From Niveispirillum sp943370215 (GTDB lineage: Bacteria; Pseudomonadota; Alphaproteobacteria; Azospirillales; Azospirillaceae), in the NCBI GenBank assembly GCA_943370215.1, contig CALRQC020000004.1, positions 124,001 to 188,000 of the forward strand: a DNA stretch of 64,000 nt, in the 5' to 3' direction. Made by a program: the position numbers and the translations under genes. The notes beneath the pieces are model-generated. The model had not been told where the DNA came from. It saw only the letters and a list, made by a program, of their open reading frames with translations, and did not search any database. Below, piece after piece: positions 16,436 through 25,057 of this stretch (its first letter is position 1; the number at the start of each line of letters is the position of its first letter).

Positions 16436-17599
16436 TCATCTCTGCCTGATCACCGCCAACACTGCATCCGCCGCACGACGGCTGGGGGGCTTTTCCTCCC
16501 CTTGGCCCAACCACCGCGCCACTTCCGCGACGCCATCAATCTGCGTCTGCCGGGCGGTGGGATCCGTCAGCAGCCGGTCAACCCCTTCGGCCAGACGATC
16601 GGGGGCGCAATCACCCTGGAGATATTCCGGTACCAGCATCCGATCCTGCATGATGTTGACCAGATTGGCATATTTCACCCGGATCAGCCGGCGGTAGAGC
16701 CCATAGGTCAGCGGGTGGATGCGATAGGCAATGATGGCCGGCAGCCGCGCCAGCGCCAATTCCAGCGCCACCGTGCCGCTGGCGGCGAGCGCGGCGTCAG
16801 AGGCGGCAAAGGCGTCATATTTCTCCGCATCCCCCTCCACCACGATGGGGGCGAGCGGCCAGCCCGCCACGGCATCCCGCACCGGTCCCGCCACCTTGCC
16901 CAGCGTGGGCACCACCACCCGCAGATCGGGATGGCGCTGCGCCAGAATGGAAAGCGCATGGCCGAAATCCGGCAACAACACCTTGATTTCGCTGCGCCGG
17001 CTGCCGGGCAGCACGGTCAACAGCCTTGTCTCCGGCGCGATACCATGGCGGGCGCGGAAGGCGGCCCCATCCCCCTGCTCCACCCCAGCTTCAACGATGG
17101 AATGGCCGACAAAGGTAGCCGGCAGCCCCACCTTCTCGAAATAGGGTGGCTCGAACGGCAGCAGTACCAGCAGATGGTCGAGAAAAGCCGCGATCTTCTT
17201 GGCCCGGCCCGGTCGCCAGGCCCAGACAGTGGGGGCAACATAATGGATCAACTTGATCGACGGGTTGACCCGCCGCACCTTCTTCGCCACCCGGAAACAA
17301 AAATCCGGCGCATCGATGGTGACCACGGCATCCGGCTTCAGGTCCAGGATGGTATCCGCCGTCTGACGGATGCGGCGCAGGATATTGGGCAGCTTGGGCA
17401 ACAGTTCGGCCAGCCCGAACAGGGTCAGTTCCTCCATGGGGAACAGGCTGTCCAGCCCTTCGGCAATCATGCGATCGCCACCGATGCCAGCAAAACGCAC
17501 CTGCCCGTCGGTGGCCTCCTTCAGCCCGGCCATCAGCCGGGCCCCCAGCACATCGCCCGATGGCTCCCCCGCCACCAGGAAAATCAGCGGCGCGCTCAT
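16436..17599 (-). CDS. lpxB: Lipid-A-disaccharide synthase
   Basis: The 387-residue peripheral membrane GT19 enzyme joins UDP-2,3-diacylglucosamine and lipid X into the lipid A disaccharide. It begins IFLVAGEPSGDVLGARLM and has FAGIGGDRM, MEELTLFGLAELLP, DAPDFCFRVAKKV and YVAPTVWAWRPGRAKKI. Later it has LLPGSRRSEI and the sugar-nucleotide site ASGTVALELAL. Length fits the family. Its start overlaps the lpxI stop as ATGA, indicating coupling. It is the last gene of the long envelope operon; the 94 bases after it are AT-rich. Confidence 0.97.
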   Translation of the reverse strand: MSAPLIFLVAGEPSGDVLGARLMAGLKEATDGQVRFAGIGGDRMIAEGLDSLFPMEELTLFGLAELLPKLPNILRRIRQTADTILDLKPDAVVTIDAPDFCFRVAKKVRRVNPSIKLIHYVAPTVWAWRPGRAKKIAAFLDHLLVLLPFEPPYFEKVGLPATFVGHSIVEAGVEQGDGAAFRARHGIAPETRLLTVLPGSRRSEIKVLLPDFGHALSILAQRHPDLRVVVPTLGKVAGPVRDAVAGWPLAPIVVEGDAEKYDAFAASDAALAASGTVALELALARLPAIIAYRIHPLTYGLYRRLIRVKYANLVNIMQDRMLVPEYLQGDCAPDRLAEGVDRLLTDPTARQTQIDGVAEVARWLGQGEEKPPSRRAADAVLAVIRQR

Positions 17600-18414
17600 G
17601 CCTCGATCCCCAGCAGGAAAAGGCCGGCGGCATCGGCGGTGGCCACCGCCTGCTCCCGGCCCAGAAACAGGGTATTGCCAGCCTGCATGGCAATACCGGC
17701 AAAGCCCCCCGCCACGCAATTGGCCACGGTATCAGGCCCCAGGGCCGGCAGGTCCAGCCGGCGATCCTGCTGTGGCTTGGCGCATTTCACCAACACCGGG
17801 CCCGCACCGGGCCGACGCAACGGACCACAGCGCTGGATCAGCGCATCGGTCCCTTCAATGGCTTCCACCCCCAACACCACACCCTGCTGCACCACCACGG
17901 ACTGGCCGATATCCAGCTCCCCCAGCGCCCGCGCCACGCGCAGACCGTGGGCAATATCGGCCAGCGCCTGTTCATCGGCACGGGCGCTGCCCAGCGGGCC
18001 GGCGGGGGTCAACAGATCGGTGATCAGGTTCTGCACCCCGACCACCCGGAACCCCTCCTGCTCCAGCACCTGCGCCACGCCGCGCAGCAAGCCATCATCC
18101 CCCAGCGCCTTCATACCGATACGGGTGAAAAACTGGGTGGCCTTCCAATCCGGCCGCAATTCAGCCAGGGAGGGCCGGCGCACCCGGCCGGCCAGCACAA
18201 TCTCCACCACCCGTTCGGCCTTCAGCCGATCCAGGATGGCCCCGGCCGCCCCCATGCGGAACCACGCGTGCGGAATGGCGGGCGAGAGCCAGTCCGGCTC
18301 CGCCTGCCCTTCCAGTGCGATCAGGAAAAATTCCCGCCCATCACGGCGGCACGTCTCCACCAGCCGGACCGGCAGGTCGCCGCCACCGGCGAGAATGCCG
18401 AGTTTGGCCGCCAT
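17596..18414 (-). CDS. lpxI: UDP-2,3-diacylglucosamine pyrophosphatase, LpxI type
   Basis: The 272-residue enzyme hydrolyses UDP-2,3-diacylglucosamine to lipid X, the step catalysed by LpxH in enteric bacteria. The LpxI (former DUF1009) signature is clear: N-terminal LGILAGGGDLPVRLVE and, late in the protein, VKCAKPQQDRRLDLPALGPDTV. The Asp residues there bind the metal. LpxI is unrelated to LpxH and typical of alphaproteobacteria. The ATG at 18414 follows GAGG by 7 nt, and a GTG just before it is possible. It is sandwiched between lpxA and lpxB, which confirms the role. Confidence 0.95.
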   Translation of the reverse strand: MAAKLGILAGGGDLPVRLVETCRRDGREFFLIALEGQAEPDWLSPAIPHAWFRMGAAGAILDRLKAERVVEIVLAGRVRRPSLAELRPDWKATQFFTRIGMKALGDDGLLRGVAQVLEQEGFRVVGVQNLITDLLTPAGPLGSARADEQALADIAHGLRVARALGELDIGQSVVVQQGVVLGVEAIEGTDALIQRCGPLRRPGAGPVLVKCAKPQQDRRLDLPALGPDTVANCVAGGFAGIAMQAGNTLFLGREQAVATADAAGLFLLGIEA

Positions 18415-18423
18415 CACCCCGCC

Positions 18424-19215
18424 TCAGCGCGGCAGGGTCAGCGCACGCGATCCGCGCTTGGCCAGGAAATCCAGCATGGCGGCCACCAGATCGCTATCCG
18501 CGAACTCCGTCGCCACTGCTTCCATGCGTTCCGCCATGGTGCCGTCACCGGCGGCGAACACGCGCTTGAAGCCATTGCGCAGGGCACCGATCTGTTCCCG
18601 GCTGAAACCGCGCCGTTCCAGCCCCACAAGATTAAGGCCGGCCAGGAAAGCACGCTCCCCCTTCACCAGACCATAGGGGATGACATCGGCCTCCACGCCC
18701 GACATGCCGCCGATCATCGCATGGGCGCCAATGCGCACCCATTGATGCACGGCCGACAGGCCGCCCAGCACAGCATAATCCCCCACCTCAACATGCCCGC
18801 CCAGGGTGGCATTGTTGGCGAAGATCACATTGTCGCCGACGGTACAATCATGGCCGATATGAACACCAACCATGAACAGCCCGCCACTGCCCACCCGGGT
18901 CACCATGCCGCCACCCTCGGTGCCGGGATTCATGGTCACCTGCTCGCGGATCTTGTTGTTGGAGCCGATGATCAGTTCCGACGGCTCCCCCTTATATTTC
19001 AAATCCTGCGGCGGATGGCCCAGGCTGGCGAAGGGGTAGACCACGGTGCCGGACCCGATACGGGTGAGGCCATCAACGGCGACATGGCTGACCAGCCGCA
19101 CATGATCCCCCAGCACCACATCAGGGCCGACAACACAGAACGGGCCGATATGCACGCCATTCCCGATCTGGGCAGCCGGGTCGACGATGGCAGAGGGATG
19201 GATGAAACTGCTCAT
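18424..19215 (-). CDS. lpxA: Acyl-ACP:UDP-N-acetylglucosamine O-acyltransferase
   Basis: The 263-residue trimeric enzyme catalyses the first step of lipid A synthesis. It is built from left-handed beta-helix hexapeptide repeats (IHPSAIVDPAAQIGNGVHIG onward) with the catalytic His in the VTMNPGTEGGG / GLFMVGVHIGHDC region. A helical C-terminal domain includes GLERRGFSREQI. The ATG at 19215 begins at the conserved SSFIHPSA. Codon use matches the operon. It lies 71 nt after fabZ and 9 nt before lpxI. Confidence 0.97.
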   Translation of the reverse strand: MSSFIHPSAIVDPAAQIGNGVHIGPFCVVGPDVVLGDHVRLVSHVAVDGLTRIGSGTVVYPFASLGHPPQDLKYKGEPSELIIGSNNKIREQVTMNPGTEGGGMVTRVGSGGLFMVGVHIGHDCTVGDNVIFANNATLGGHVEVGDYAVLGGLSAVHQWVRIGAHAMIGGMSGVEADVIPYGLVKGERAFLAGLNLVGLERRGFSREQIGALRNGFKRVFAAGDGTMAERMEAVATEFADSDLVAAMLDFLAKRGSRALTLPR

Positions 19216-19286
19216 GTGCGGATGGTTCCGTCGCAAGGGATCAAGGGGATGCGATGGGCCGGAGGCCAACGCCCCGGCCCATCGCC

Positions 19287-19766
19287 TCACGCCTTCTCAC
19301 TATCCATGACAATCATGGCAGAATATGTGGCTTCGGCGTGCAGATTGCCATCAACGAAAGCCTCTGCCTTGAACTTCCAGACGTTGCGGCGATTCTGCAG
19401 GCGCTGGACCTTGATATGGATCTGGTCGCCCGGCACGATGGGGCGGCGGAACTTCGCCTCTTCAATCCCCATGAAATAGACCAGCCGCCCCTCAGCCTCC
19501 TGCCCCATGGTGTGCATCACCAGAATGGCGGAGGTCTGGGCCATCGCTTCCACAATCAGCACGCCGGGGAAAACCGGCTTCTGCGGGAAATGGCCGGTGA
19601 AGATCGGCTCGTTCACCGTAACATTCTTGATACCGGTGCAGCTTTCGCCGGGCACGATATCGCGCACCTTATCCACCAGCAGCATCGGATAGCGGTGCGG
19701 AATCATCTGCATGATCCGCAGGATGTCGAGCTGCTCCAAAACCTTATTATCCGCCGTCGCGTTCAT
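19287..19766 (-). CDS. fabZ: 3-hydroxyacyl-ACP dehydratase
   Basis: The 159-residue hot-dog fold enzyme dehydrates 3-hydroxyacyl-ACP in fatty acid elongation and competes with LpxA/LpxD for hydroxyacyl-ACP. The active-site segments are IPHRYPMLLVDKV, TGHFPQKPVFPGVLIVEAMAQ and the His/Glu pair within them. The ATG at 19766 lies inside the 3' end of lpxD, giving a 20-nt overlap; a TTG at 19793 is the upstream alternative. Location between lpxD and lpxA is the classical arrangement. Confidence 0.97.
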   Translation of the reverse strand: MNATADNKVLEQLDILRIMQMIPHRYPMLLVDKVRDIVPGESCTGIKNVTVNEPIFTGHFPQKPVFPGVLIVEAMAQTSAILVMHTMGQEAEGRLVYFMGIEEAKFRRPIVPGDQIHIKVQRLQNRRNVWKFKAEAFVDGNLHAEATYSAMIVMDSEKA

Positions 19767-20793
19767 CGCCTTGTCCACTTTTGCCCCTGACAAGCCGGCC
19801 CATCATGGCAACCTGCCGGAAATATTGCCGCTTCGGCATGGCGGGGGTGCCGAACACCTCCGTGCCGGGCTCCACGTCCCGCATGACGCCGCTCTGTGCC
19901 GCGATGCGCGCACCGGCGCCGATGGTCAGATGACCGGCAACGCCTGCCTGCGCCGCCAACACGGCATGATGGCCAAACCTGGTACTTCCCGAAATGCCGG
20001 ACTGGGCCACGATGACGCAGCCGGCCCCGAGCTGGACGTTGTGCCCGATCTGCACCAGATTATCAATCATGCAGCCCCGGCCAATGACCGTATCGGGCCC
20101 CGCCCCGCGATCGATAGTGACATTGGCCCCCACCTCCACATCATCTTCAATGATGACGCGGCCCAGTTGCGGCACCCGGACATGCCGGTCGATATCCATG
20201 GCAAAGCCGAAACCATCCTGCCCGATACGGACACCAGGATAGATCATCACCCGCGCCCCGATGATACAGTGCGACAGCGAGGCGCAAGCGCCGATGATCG
20301 TATCGGCGCCGATTTCCACATTGCGGCCAATGACGGCATTGGGGGCAATACGTACCCGTTCGCCGATGACAGCCCCTGCTTCCACTACAACTCCGGCCGC
20401 AATCTCGACCCCCTGTCCCAATACCGCCGTCGCGTCAATATGGGCGGCCGGGGAAATCACCCCATTGGCCTGGGGTAGCGGGTAGAAGGCCTGGGCGCAG
20501 AGCGCATAGGAACGATAAGGCTTCTTCGACAGCAGCAGCGCCATGCCGGCCGGCGCCTTGTCGGCCAGGGCTGGATGCACGACACAGGCCGCCGCCTTGC
20601 TGGCGCTGAACGCCTCGATATATTTGCGGTTATCGAGGAAGGAAAGCTGCCCTTCCCCCGCGCCGTCCAGCGGCGCCACATCCTGCAACAGCAGATCGGG
20701 GTCAGCGCCGGGCGCCACCTCTGCCCCGGACAAGGCAGCCAGTGCTGCCAGGGTGAAGGGACCGGCGCGGTCGAAGAAACGGGGATCGGCCAT
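19747..20793 (-). CDS. lpxD: UDP-3-O-(3-hydroxyacyl)glucosamine N-acyltransferase
   Basis: The 348-residue enzyme performs the third step of lipid A synthesis. It has an N-terminal uridine-binding domain (about residues 1-100), then left-handed beta-helix hexapeptide repeats (AAGVVVEAGAVIGERVRI onward) with the catalytic His in LVQIGHNVQLG. A C-terminal helix is seen around YFRQVAMMGRL. The ATG at 20793 has AGAGG about 8 nt upstream. It overlaps fabZ and follows the ompH-like gene by 49 nt. Confidence 0.97.
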   Translation of the reverse strand: MADPRFFDRAGPFTLAALAALSGAEVAPGADPDLLLQDVAPLDGAGEGQLSFLDNRKYIEAFSASKAAACVVHPALADKAPAGMALLLSKKPYRSYALCAQAFYPLPQANGVISPAAHIDATAVLGQGVEIAAGVVVEAGAVIGERVRIAPNAVIGRNVEIGADTIIGACASLSHCIIGARVMIYPGVRIGQDGFGFAMDIDRHVRVPQLGRVIIEDDVEVGANVTIDRGAGPDTVIGRGCMIDNLVQIGHNVQLGAGCVIVAQSGISGSTRFGHHAVLAAQAGVAGHLTIGAGARIAAQSGVMRDVEPGTEVFGTPAMPKRQYFRQVAMMGRLVRGKSGQGDERDGG

Positions 20794-20842
20794 GGGATGG
20801 ACCTCTGGACGAAAAGATAAGGCGGAGAAGGTTAACCGGCCC

Positions 20843-21523
20843 TCAGGGGGACGCCGGCAGATTGACGATGATTTCCGGCAAGCGCGCATTCAGCCGCTGC
20901 ATCACCTCATCGGTGATGTCACCCGCCGTGCCCGCCTGATAGACGATGAACTGGCGGGAAATCACCAAGGTGGCCCCATTTTCCTTGGCCACCTCGGCGA
21001 TCACCTGATCCAGGGTGTTGATGGCACTGTTGCGGGCTTGATTAAAGGCCACATCCAGTCGGCGGGTCCGCTCCTGCAGCGCGCGGCCCATGGCAGAAAC
21101 CTGGCTTTCAAAGTCGGTACGCTTGCGGTCGAATTCCTCCACCGCCACCGACTGGCGCAGCTTGGCCAGATCCTGCTCGGCCACGCGCAACTGTTCCTGC
21201 TGGGCTGCCACCTCACGCTGGAACTGATCCTTCTGCCGATCCAGTTGCTGTTGGATGGAGCGCATGACCGCCGCATCCTGCAGGATACGCTGCACATCCA
21301 CCACCGCCACCTGAGCATAGGGCAACCCGCCACGGCGTGGCGGGCTGGCGGGCACCGGTGTCGCGACTGCCGGTTCCCCAACCACCTGGGCCAAGACGGG
21401 CAAAGGGCTGGCGGTCGGCTCCTGCGCCACCGCCGGAGCGGCACAACTGATGGCCGGCCCCGTCACCAGGACCAGACCGGCAATCAGGCAACGCCGGAGA
21501 GCAGTACCCGCCCGCCACATCAT
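20843..21523 (-). CDS. OmpH/Skp-family periplasmic chaperone
   Basis: The 226-residue protein has an N-terminal signal peptide (CLIAGLVLVTGPAISCAAPAVAQ) and a Pro/Ala-rich linker. An OmpH-like domain starts at AQVAVVDVQRILQDA and consists mainly of two long helices (QQLDRQKDQFQREVAAQQEQ onward) before a final strand QFIVYQAG. Skp holds outer-membrane proteins on their way to BamA. Its ATG overlaps the bamA stop (TGATG), so it is translated in concert with bamA. The linker of about 40 residues before the core is longer than in E. coli Skp. Confidence 0.92.
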   Translation of the reverse strand: MMWRAGTALRRCLIAGLVLVTGPAISCAAPAVAQEPTASPLPVLAQVVGEPAVATPVPASPPRRGGLPYAQVAVVDVQRILQDAAVMRSIQQQLDRQKDQFQREVAAQQEQLRVAEQDLAKLRQSVAVEEFDRKRTDFESQVSAMGRALQERTRRLDVAFNQARNSAINTLDQVIAEVAKENGATLVISRQFIVYQAGTAGDITDEVMQRLNARLPEIIVNLPASP

Positions 21524-23850
21524 CAGAAACGCGTACCGAAGCTGAATTTCAGTTGTTCGGTCCGGTCATAGGGCTCCTTGGAGAACGGATAGGCCAGATC
21601 GAGGCGAATCGGCCCAAAGGGCGACTTCCACGACACACCCACACCGACCGAGGCACGGATCTTGTTGCTGTCATAGAACATGTCGCCCTGGCCCGGCGTC
21701 TCCTTGGAGGAGGTCAGCGTACCGGCGTCACTGAAAACATGCGCCTTTACGCCCAGCTCATCCGGCAGGCCCAGCTTGCTGGTCAGCTCCAGGCTGGCGC
21801 GGGTGAAGATCGTACCGCCCAGCGAGTCGCTGTTATCCCTGTTGGCCATGTTGGGCATGTTACGCGGACCGACACCGCCCACTTCGAAACCGCGCAACGT
21901 ATCACCACCCAGGAAGAAGCGGTCATTGATGCGCAGCTTCTTACCCATGCCCCAGATATAACCAGCCTCTGTCGTCAAGCCCAGCACCACCTCGTCGAAC
22001 GGCTCCCAATAGGTGCCGCCAGTGATGCGATTGCGCAGGTAACGCGTGTCACCGCCCAAGCCGGCCAACTGGTTGGACAGCAGGAAGTAGAAGCCTGACT
22101 TCGGTTCAAGGCGGCTGTCGCGCTCATCCCACAACAACTGGCTTTCCACCGCCGACGTCACCGTGGAGCCACGCTGATCCAGCAGGAAGCGGGAAGAACC
22201 GATCTGGACGTCCTTGATCTGATTCTGGCTCAACGAATAGGACAGGCGCTGGCGCAGCTTCTCAGACAGCGGATAACCCAGGCGCAGGGTCATGCCCGTG
22301 CTTTCCAGGCTGTAGGAGTAATAACGGGAATCGTCACGCACGATGCGGAACAGGTCGACACCGGCCGCCAAGTCGCGGTCCAGGAAATAGGGTTCCGTCA
22401 GGCCAAGATCGACCTCGAACGTGCGCTTGGACAGGGTGGTGGACAAGCGCAGATCCTGGCCCTTGCCCATCAAGTTGCGTTCACGGAAGGAGAAGTCCAG
22501 CAACGCGCCGTCGGTGGTGGAGTAACCCGCACCCAACTGGATTTCACCGCTGGAATCTTCCTGCACATCGACCGTCAGCACCGCCTGATCGGGCGAACTG
22601 CCCTCCTTCGGTGTAACTGTCGCTTCCAGGAAATAGCCCAGATCCTTGATGCGCTGCTCAGAGCGACGGACCTTGGAAATGCTGAACGGATCGCCTTCGA
22701 CCAGCAGGATCTCACGCCGGATCACCTTGTCCAGCGTGCGGTAATTGCCGTTAACGTCGATCCGCTCCACAAAGACGCGCGGGCTCTGCTTCATTTCGAA
22801 CAGCAGATCGATCGTCTGGTCTTCCTGGTTGCGTTCCAGCAGCGGGTCGACTTCGACGAACGGATATTGCAGATCGCCCAACCGGTCCTGCAGCGCCTTG
22901 ATCGATTCCTCGATCTTGTCGTTGTTGTACCAGTCACCGCTGACCGTGTTCAGCGCCTGATAGAGCGGGGCGATATCGAGATCGGGAATGTCGCTGCTGA
23001 TCTCGATCTTGCCGAACTTGTAGCGCTTGCCCTCATCCACCGTCAGGGTGATGAAGAAATCCTCGCGGTCGGGCGTCAGTTCCGCCACCGCCGTCAGCAC
23101 CTTGAAGTCGGCATAGCCATTGCGCGAATAATGGCGGCGAATCTGCTCCTGATCATAGCGCAGGCGCTCGGGATCATAATTGTCGTTGGACGACAGGAAC
23201 CGCCACCAGCGCGATTCCTTGGTGATCATGATCTCGCGCAGTTCGCTGTCGTCATACACATTGTTATTGACGAAGCTGATCGCCTGCACGCCCGTCATCT
23301 GGCCTTCGTCGATTTCGAAGATCAGGTCGACGCGGTTCTGCTCCAACTGAACGATCTTCGGCTCGATCCGGGCGGCAAAGCGGCCCTTCCGGCGATAGAT
23401 CTCCTGGATGCGCTCCACATCGTTCTGCACGCGGGTGCGGGTATAGACCGTGCGGGGGCGCAACTGCACTTCCGCGCCGATATCCTCGGTCTTGACCCGC
23501 TTGTTCCCTTCAAAGGCGATGCGGTTGATGATGGGATTTTCCACCACCGCCACCACCAGCGTGCCCCCGTCGCGGCGCAACGCCACATCGGCAAACAAGC
23601 CGGTGGCGAACAGCGACTTCAGCGACTGGTCGATCTTCGCCGGATCGAACGGATCGCCGGCCCGTACCGTCAGGTAGGACTGAACCGTCGCCCCTTCGAT
23701 ACGTTGGGAGCCTTCGACACGGACATCACGGATGATGCCACCATCAAACGCCTCCTGGGCCATGGCGCCAGATGAGAGCGCGATGACGGATGTTGCGGTC
23801 GTGCCGCCGAGCAGCAGGCACAGTGCCGCGAACCTGGAAACCGAGACCAA
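21523..23850 (-). CDS. bamA: Outer membrane protein assembly factor BamA
   Basis: The 775-residue Omp85 protein inserts beta-barrel proteins into the outer membrane. After a signal peptide come five POTRA domains (from IIRDVRVEGSQRIEGATV to about residue 420) and a C-terminal 16-strand barrel. The barrel contains FFLGGDTLRGFEVGGVGPRN with the conserved RGF motif, and it ends FGTRF, a typical barrel-terminal Phe. I chose the TTG at 23850 because GGGGGA lies just upstream and a normal signal peptide follows; an ATG at 23880 would add ten odd residues and overlap rseP. Confidence 0.95.
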   Translation of the reverse strand: MVSVSRFAALCLLLGGTTATSVIALSSGAMAQEAFDGGIIRDVRVEGSQRIEGATVQSYLTVRAGDPFDPAKIDQSLKSLFATGLFADVALRRDGGTLVVAVVENPIINRIAFEGNKRVKTEDIGAEVQLRPRTVYTRTRVQNDVERIQEIYRRKGRFAARIEPKIVQLEQNRVDLIFEIDEGQMTGVQAISFVNNNVYDDSELREIMITKESRWWRFLSSNDNYDPERLRYDQEQIRRHYSRNGYADFKVLTAVAELTPDREDFFITLTVDEGKRYKFGKIEISSDIPDLDIAPLYQALNTVSGDWYNNDKIEESIKALQDRLGDLQYPFVEVDPLLERNQEDQTIDLLFEMKQSPRVFVERIDVNGNYRTLDKVIRREILLVEGDPFSISKVRRSEQRIKDLGYFLEATVTPKEGSSPDQAVLTVDVQEDSSGEIQLGAGYSTTDGALLDFSFRERNLMGKGQDLRLSTTLSKRTFEVDLGLTEPYFLDRDLAAGVDLFRIVRDDSRYYSYSLESTGMTLRLGYPLSEKLRQRLSYSLSQNQIKDVQIGSSRFLLDQRGSTVTSAVESQLLWDERDSRLEPKSGFYFLLSNQLAGLGGDTRYLRNRITGGTYWEPFDEVVLGLTTEAGYIWGMGKKLRINDRFFLGGDTLRGFEVGGVGPRNMPNMANRDNSDSLGGTIFTRASLELTSKLGLPDELGVKAHVFSDAGTLTSSKETPGQGDMFYDSNKIRASVGVGVSWKSPFGPIRLDLAYPFSKEPYDRTEQLKFSFGTRF

Positions 23851-23866
23851 CTGTTCCCCCAAAAGG

Positions 23867-25021
23867 CTATGACAGGACATTCTTGACGAAATCAACGACA
23901 CGCAGACGGACAAGATCGTTCCATGTCGCAAACAGCATCAAGCTCAATACCAAAGCCAGGCCCACCCGGAAACCATATTCCTGGGCCCGCTCACCCAGAG
24001 GCCGTCCACGAACGGCCTCCAGGGCGTAATATAGCAGATGTCCCCCGTCCAGCATTGGAATGGGGAACAGGTTGATCAGACCAAGGCTGATCGACATGCC
24101 GGCCATGAACCACAGCACCGTCACGAAATTTTCCTGCACCACCTGACCGGTCATCTGGGCGATGCCCAGAAAGCCACCCAGTTCGGTTGTCTCCCGCTCC
24201 CCCTTGATCATCTGCCAGATGACACCCAGGGTCTTGTCGATCGAACCGGCCGTCTCCTTGACAGCTTCCCAGACCGCCTTCAGTGGCGTATGGCGGCGAT
24301 ATTCATAGCCCCCATGGATAACGCCCATCCGGCCGATCGTATGGACATTGCCGAACCGATCTTCCACTTTCACGTGGCGAGGCGTGAGAACTATCTCGTG
24401 CGTCTCTAATTTTTCCGGCTCACCCGCCACCGCACGCTGGACAACCATGTGCAGGGGCTTGCCGGGGTTGATGATGACCGCACCCAGCACATCCTCGAAC
24501 CGTTCGACGGAAGCCCCTTCCAACTGGATGATGCGGTCGCCCGGCTTCATCCCCGCCTCATTGGCTGCACCATCTGCAGCCACTTCCAGCACCACCGGCG
24601 AGGAATAGGGCTGGCCATAGACCGTGAACATGAAGGCAAAAGCCACGATGGCGAACAAAAAATTCGCCATCGGTCCGGCCACCACGACGGCCATGCGCTG
24701 CCCCACCCTTTTATGGTGGAAGGAGACAGCGCGCTCCGCCTCGCTCATCTGGCTCAGCCCGTCACCGGGCGTGCTGGCGGCGCCAGCATCGCCGAACATC
24801 TTCACATAGCCGCCCAGCGGAATGGCGCTGAATTTCCAGCGAGTACCATGACGATCGGTGCGACCGAAAATTTCCGGCCCGAAACCGACAGAAAAGACCT
24901 CTACCCGCACGCCATTAAGCCGGGCCAGCAAAAAGTGCCCCATCTCGTGCACGAACACGAGAATAGTCAGCACCACAAGGAACATGATGCCGTAATTCCA
25001 GATGAAGCTCAGAACTTCCAT
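23867..25021 (-). CDS. rseP: RIP metalloprotease RseP
   Basis: The 384-residue site-2 protease cleaves membrane-bound anti-sigma factors and signal-peptide remnants in the inner membrane. The zinc site is VFVHEMGHFLLAR in the first helix, with the third ligand in FPIPMLDGGHLLYY. A periplasmic PDZ region lies around GMKPGDRIIQLEG. Four membrane segments are expected. The ATG at 25021 is preferred over an upstream TTG. It lies between dxr and bamA, as in most proteobacteria, and bamA begins 17 nt beyond its stop. Confidence 0.96.
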   Translation of the reverse strand: MEVLSFIWNYGIMFLVVLTILVFVHEMGHFLLARLNGVRVEVFSVGFGPEIFGRTDRHGTRWKFSAIPLGGYVKMFGDAGAASTPGDGLSQMSEAERAVSFHHKRVGQRMAVVVAGPMANFLFAIVAFAFMFTVYGQPYSSPVVLEVAADGAANEAGMKPGDRIIQLEGASVERFEDVLGAVIINPGKPLHMVVQRAVAGEPEKLETHEIVLTPRHVKVEDRFGNVHTIGRMGVIHGGYEYRRHTPLKAVWEAVKETAGSIDKTLGVIWQMIKGERETTELGGFLGIAQMTGQVVQENFVTVLWFMAGMSISLGLINLFPIPMLDGGHLLYYALEAVRGRPLGERAQEYGFRVGLALVLSLMLFATWNDLVRLRVVDFVKNVLS

Positions 25022-25057
25022 CAAATGCCCCGAGGCTCCGTATCGTCCGCAGGTGGA

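Noticed and set aside
17560..19479. 639-residue open frame on the plus strand across lpxI and lpxA
   Set aside because: It is the antisense shadow of GC-rich lpx genes; its translation is His/Pro/Gln-rich without any family motif, while the minus strand holds well-known enzymes.
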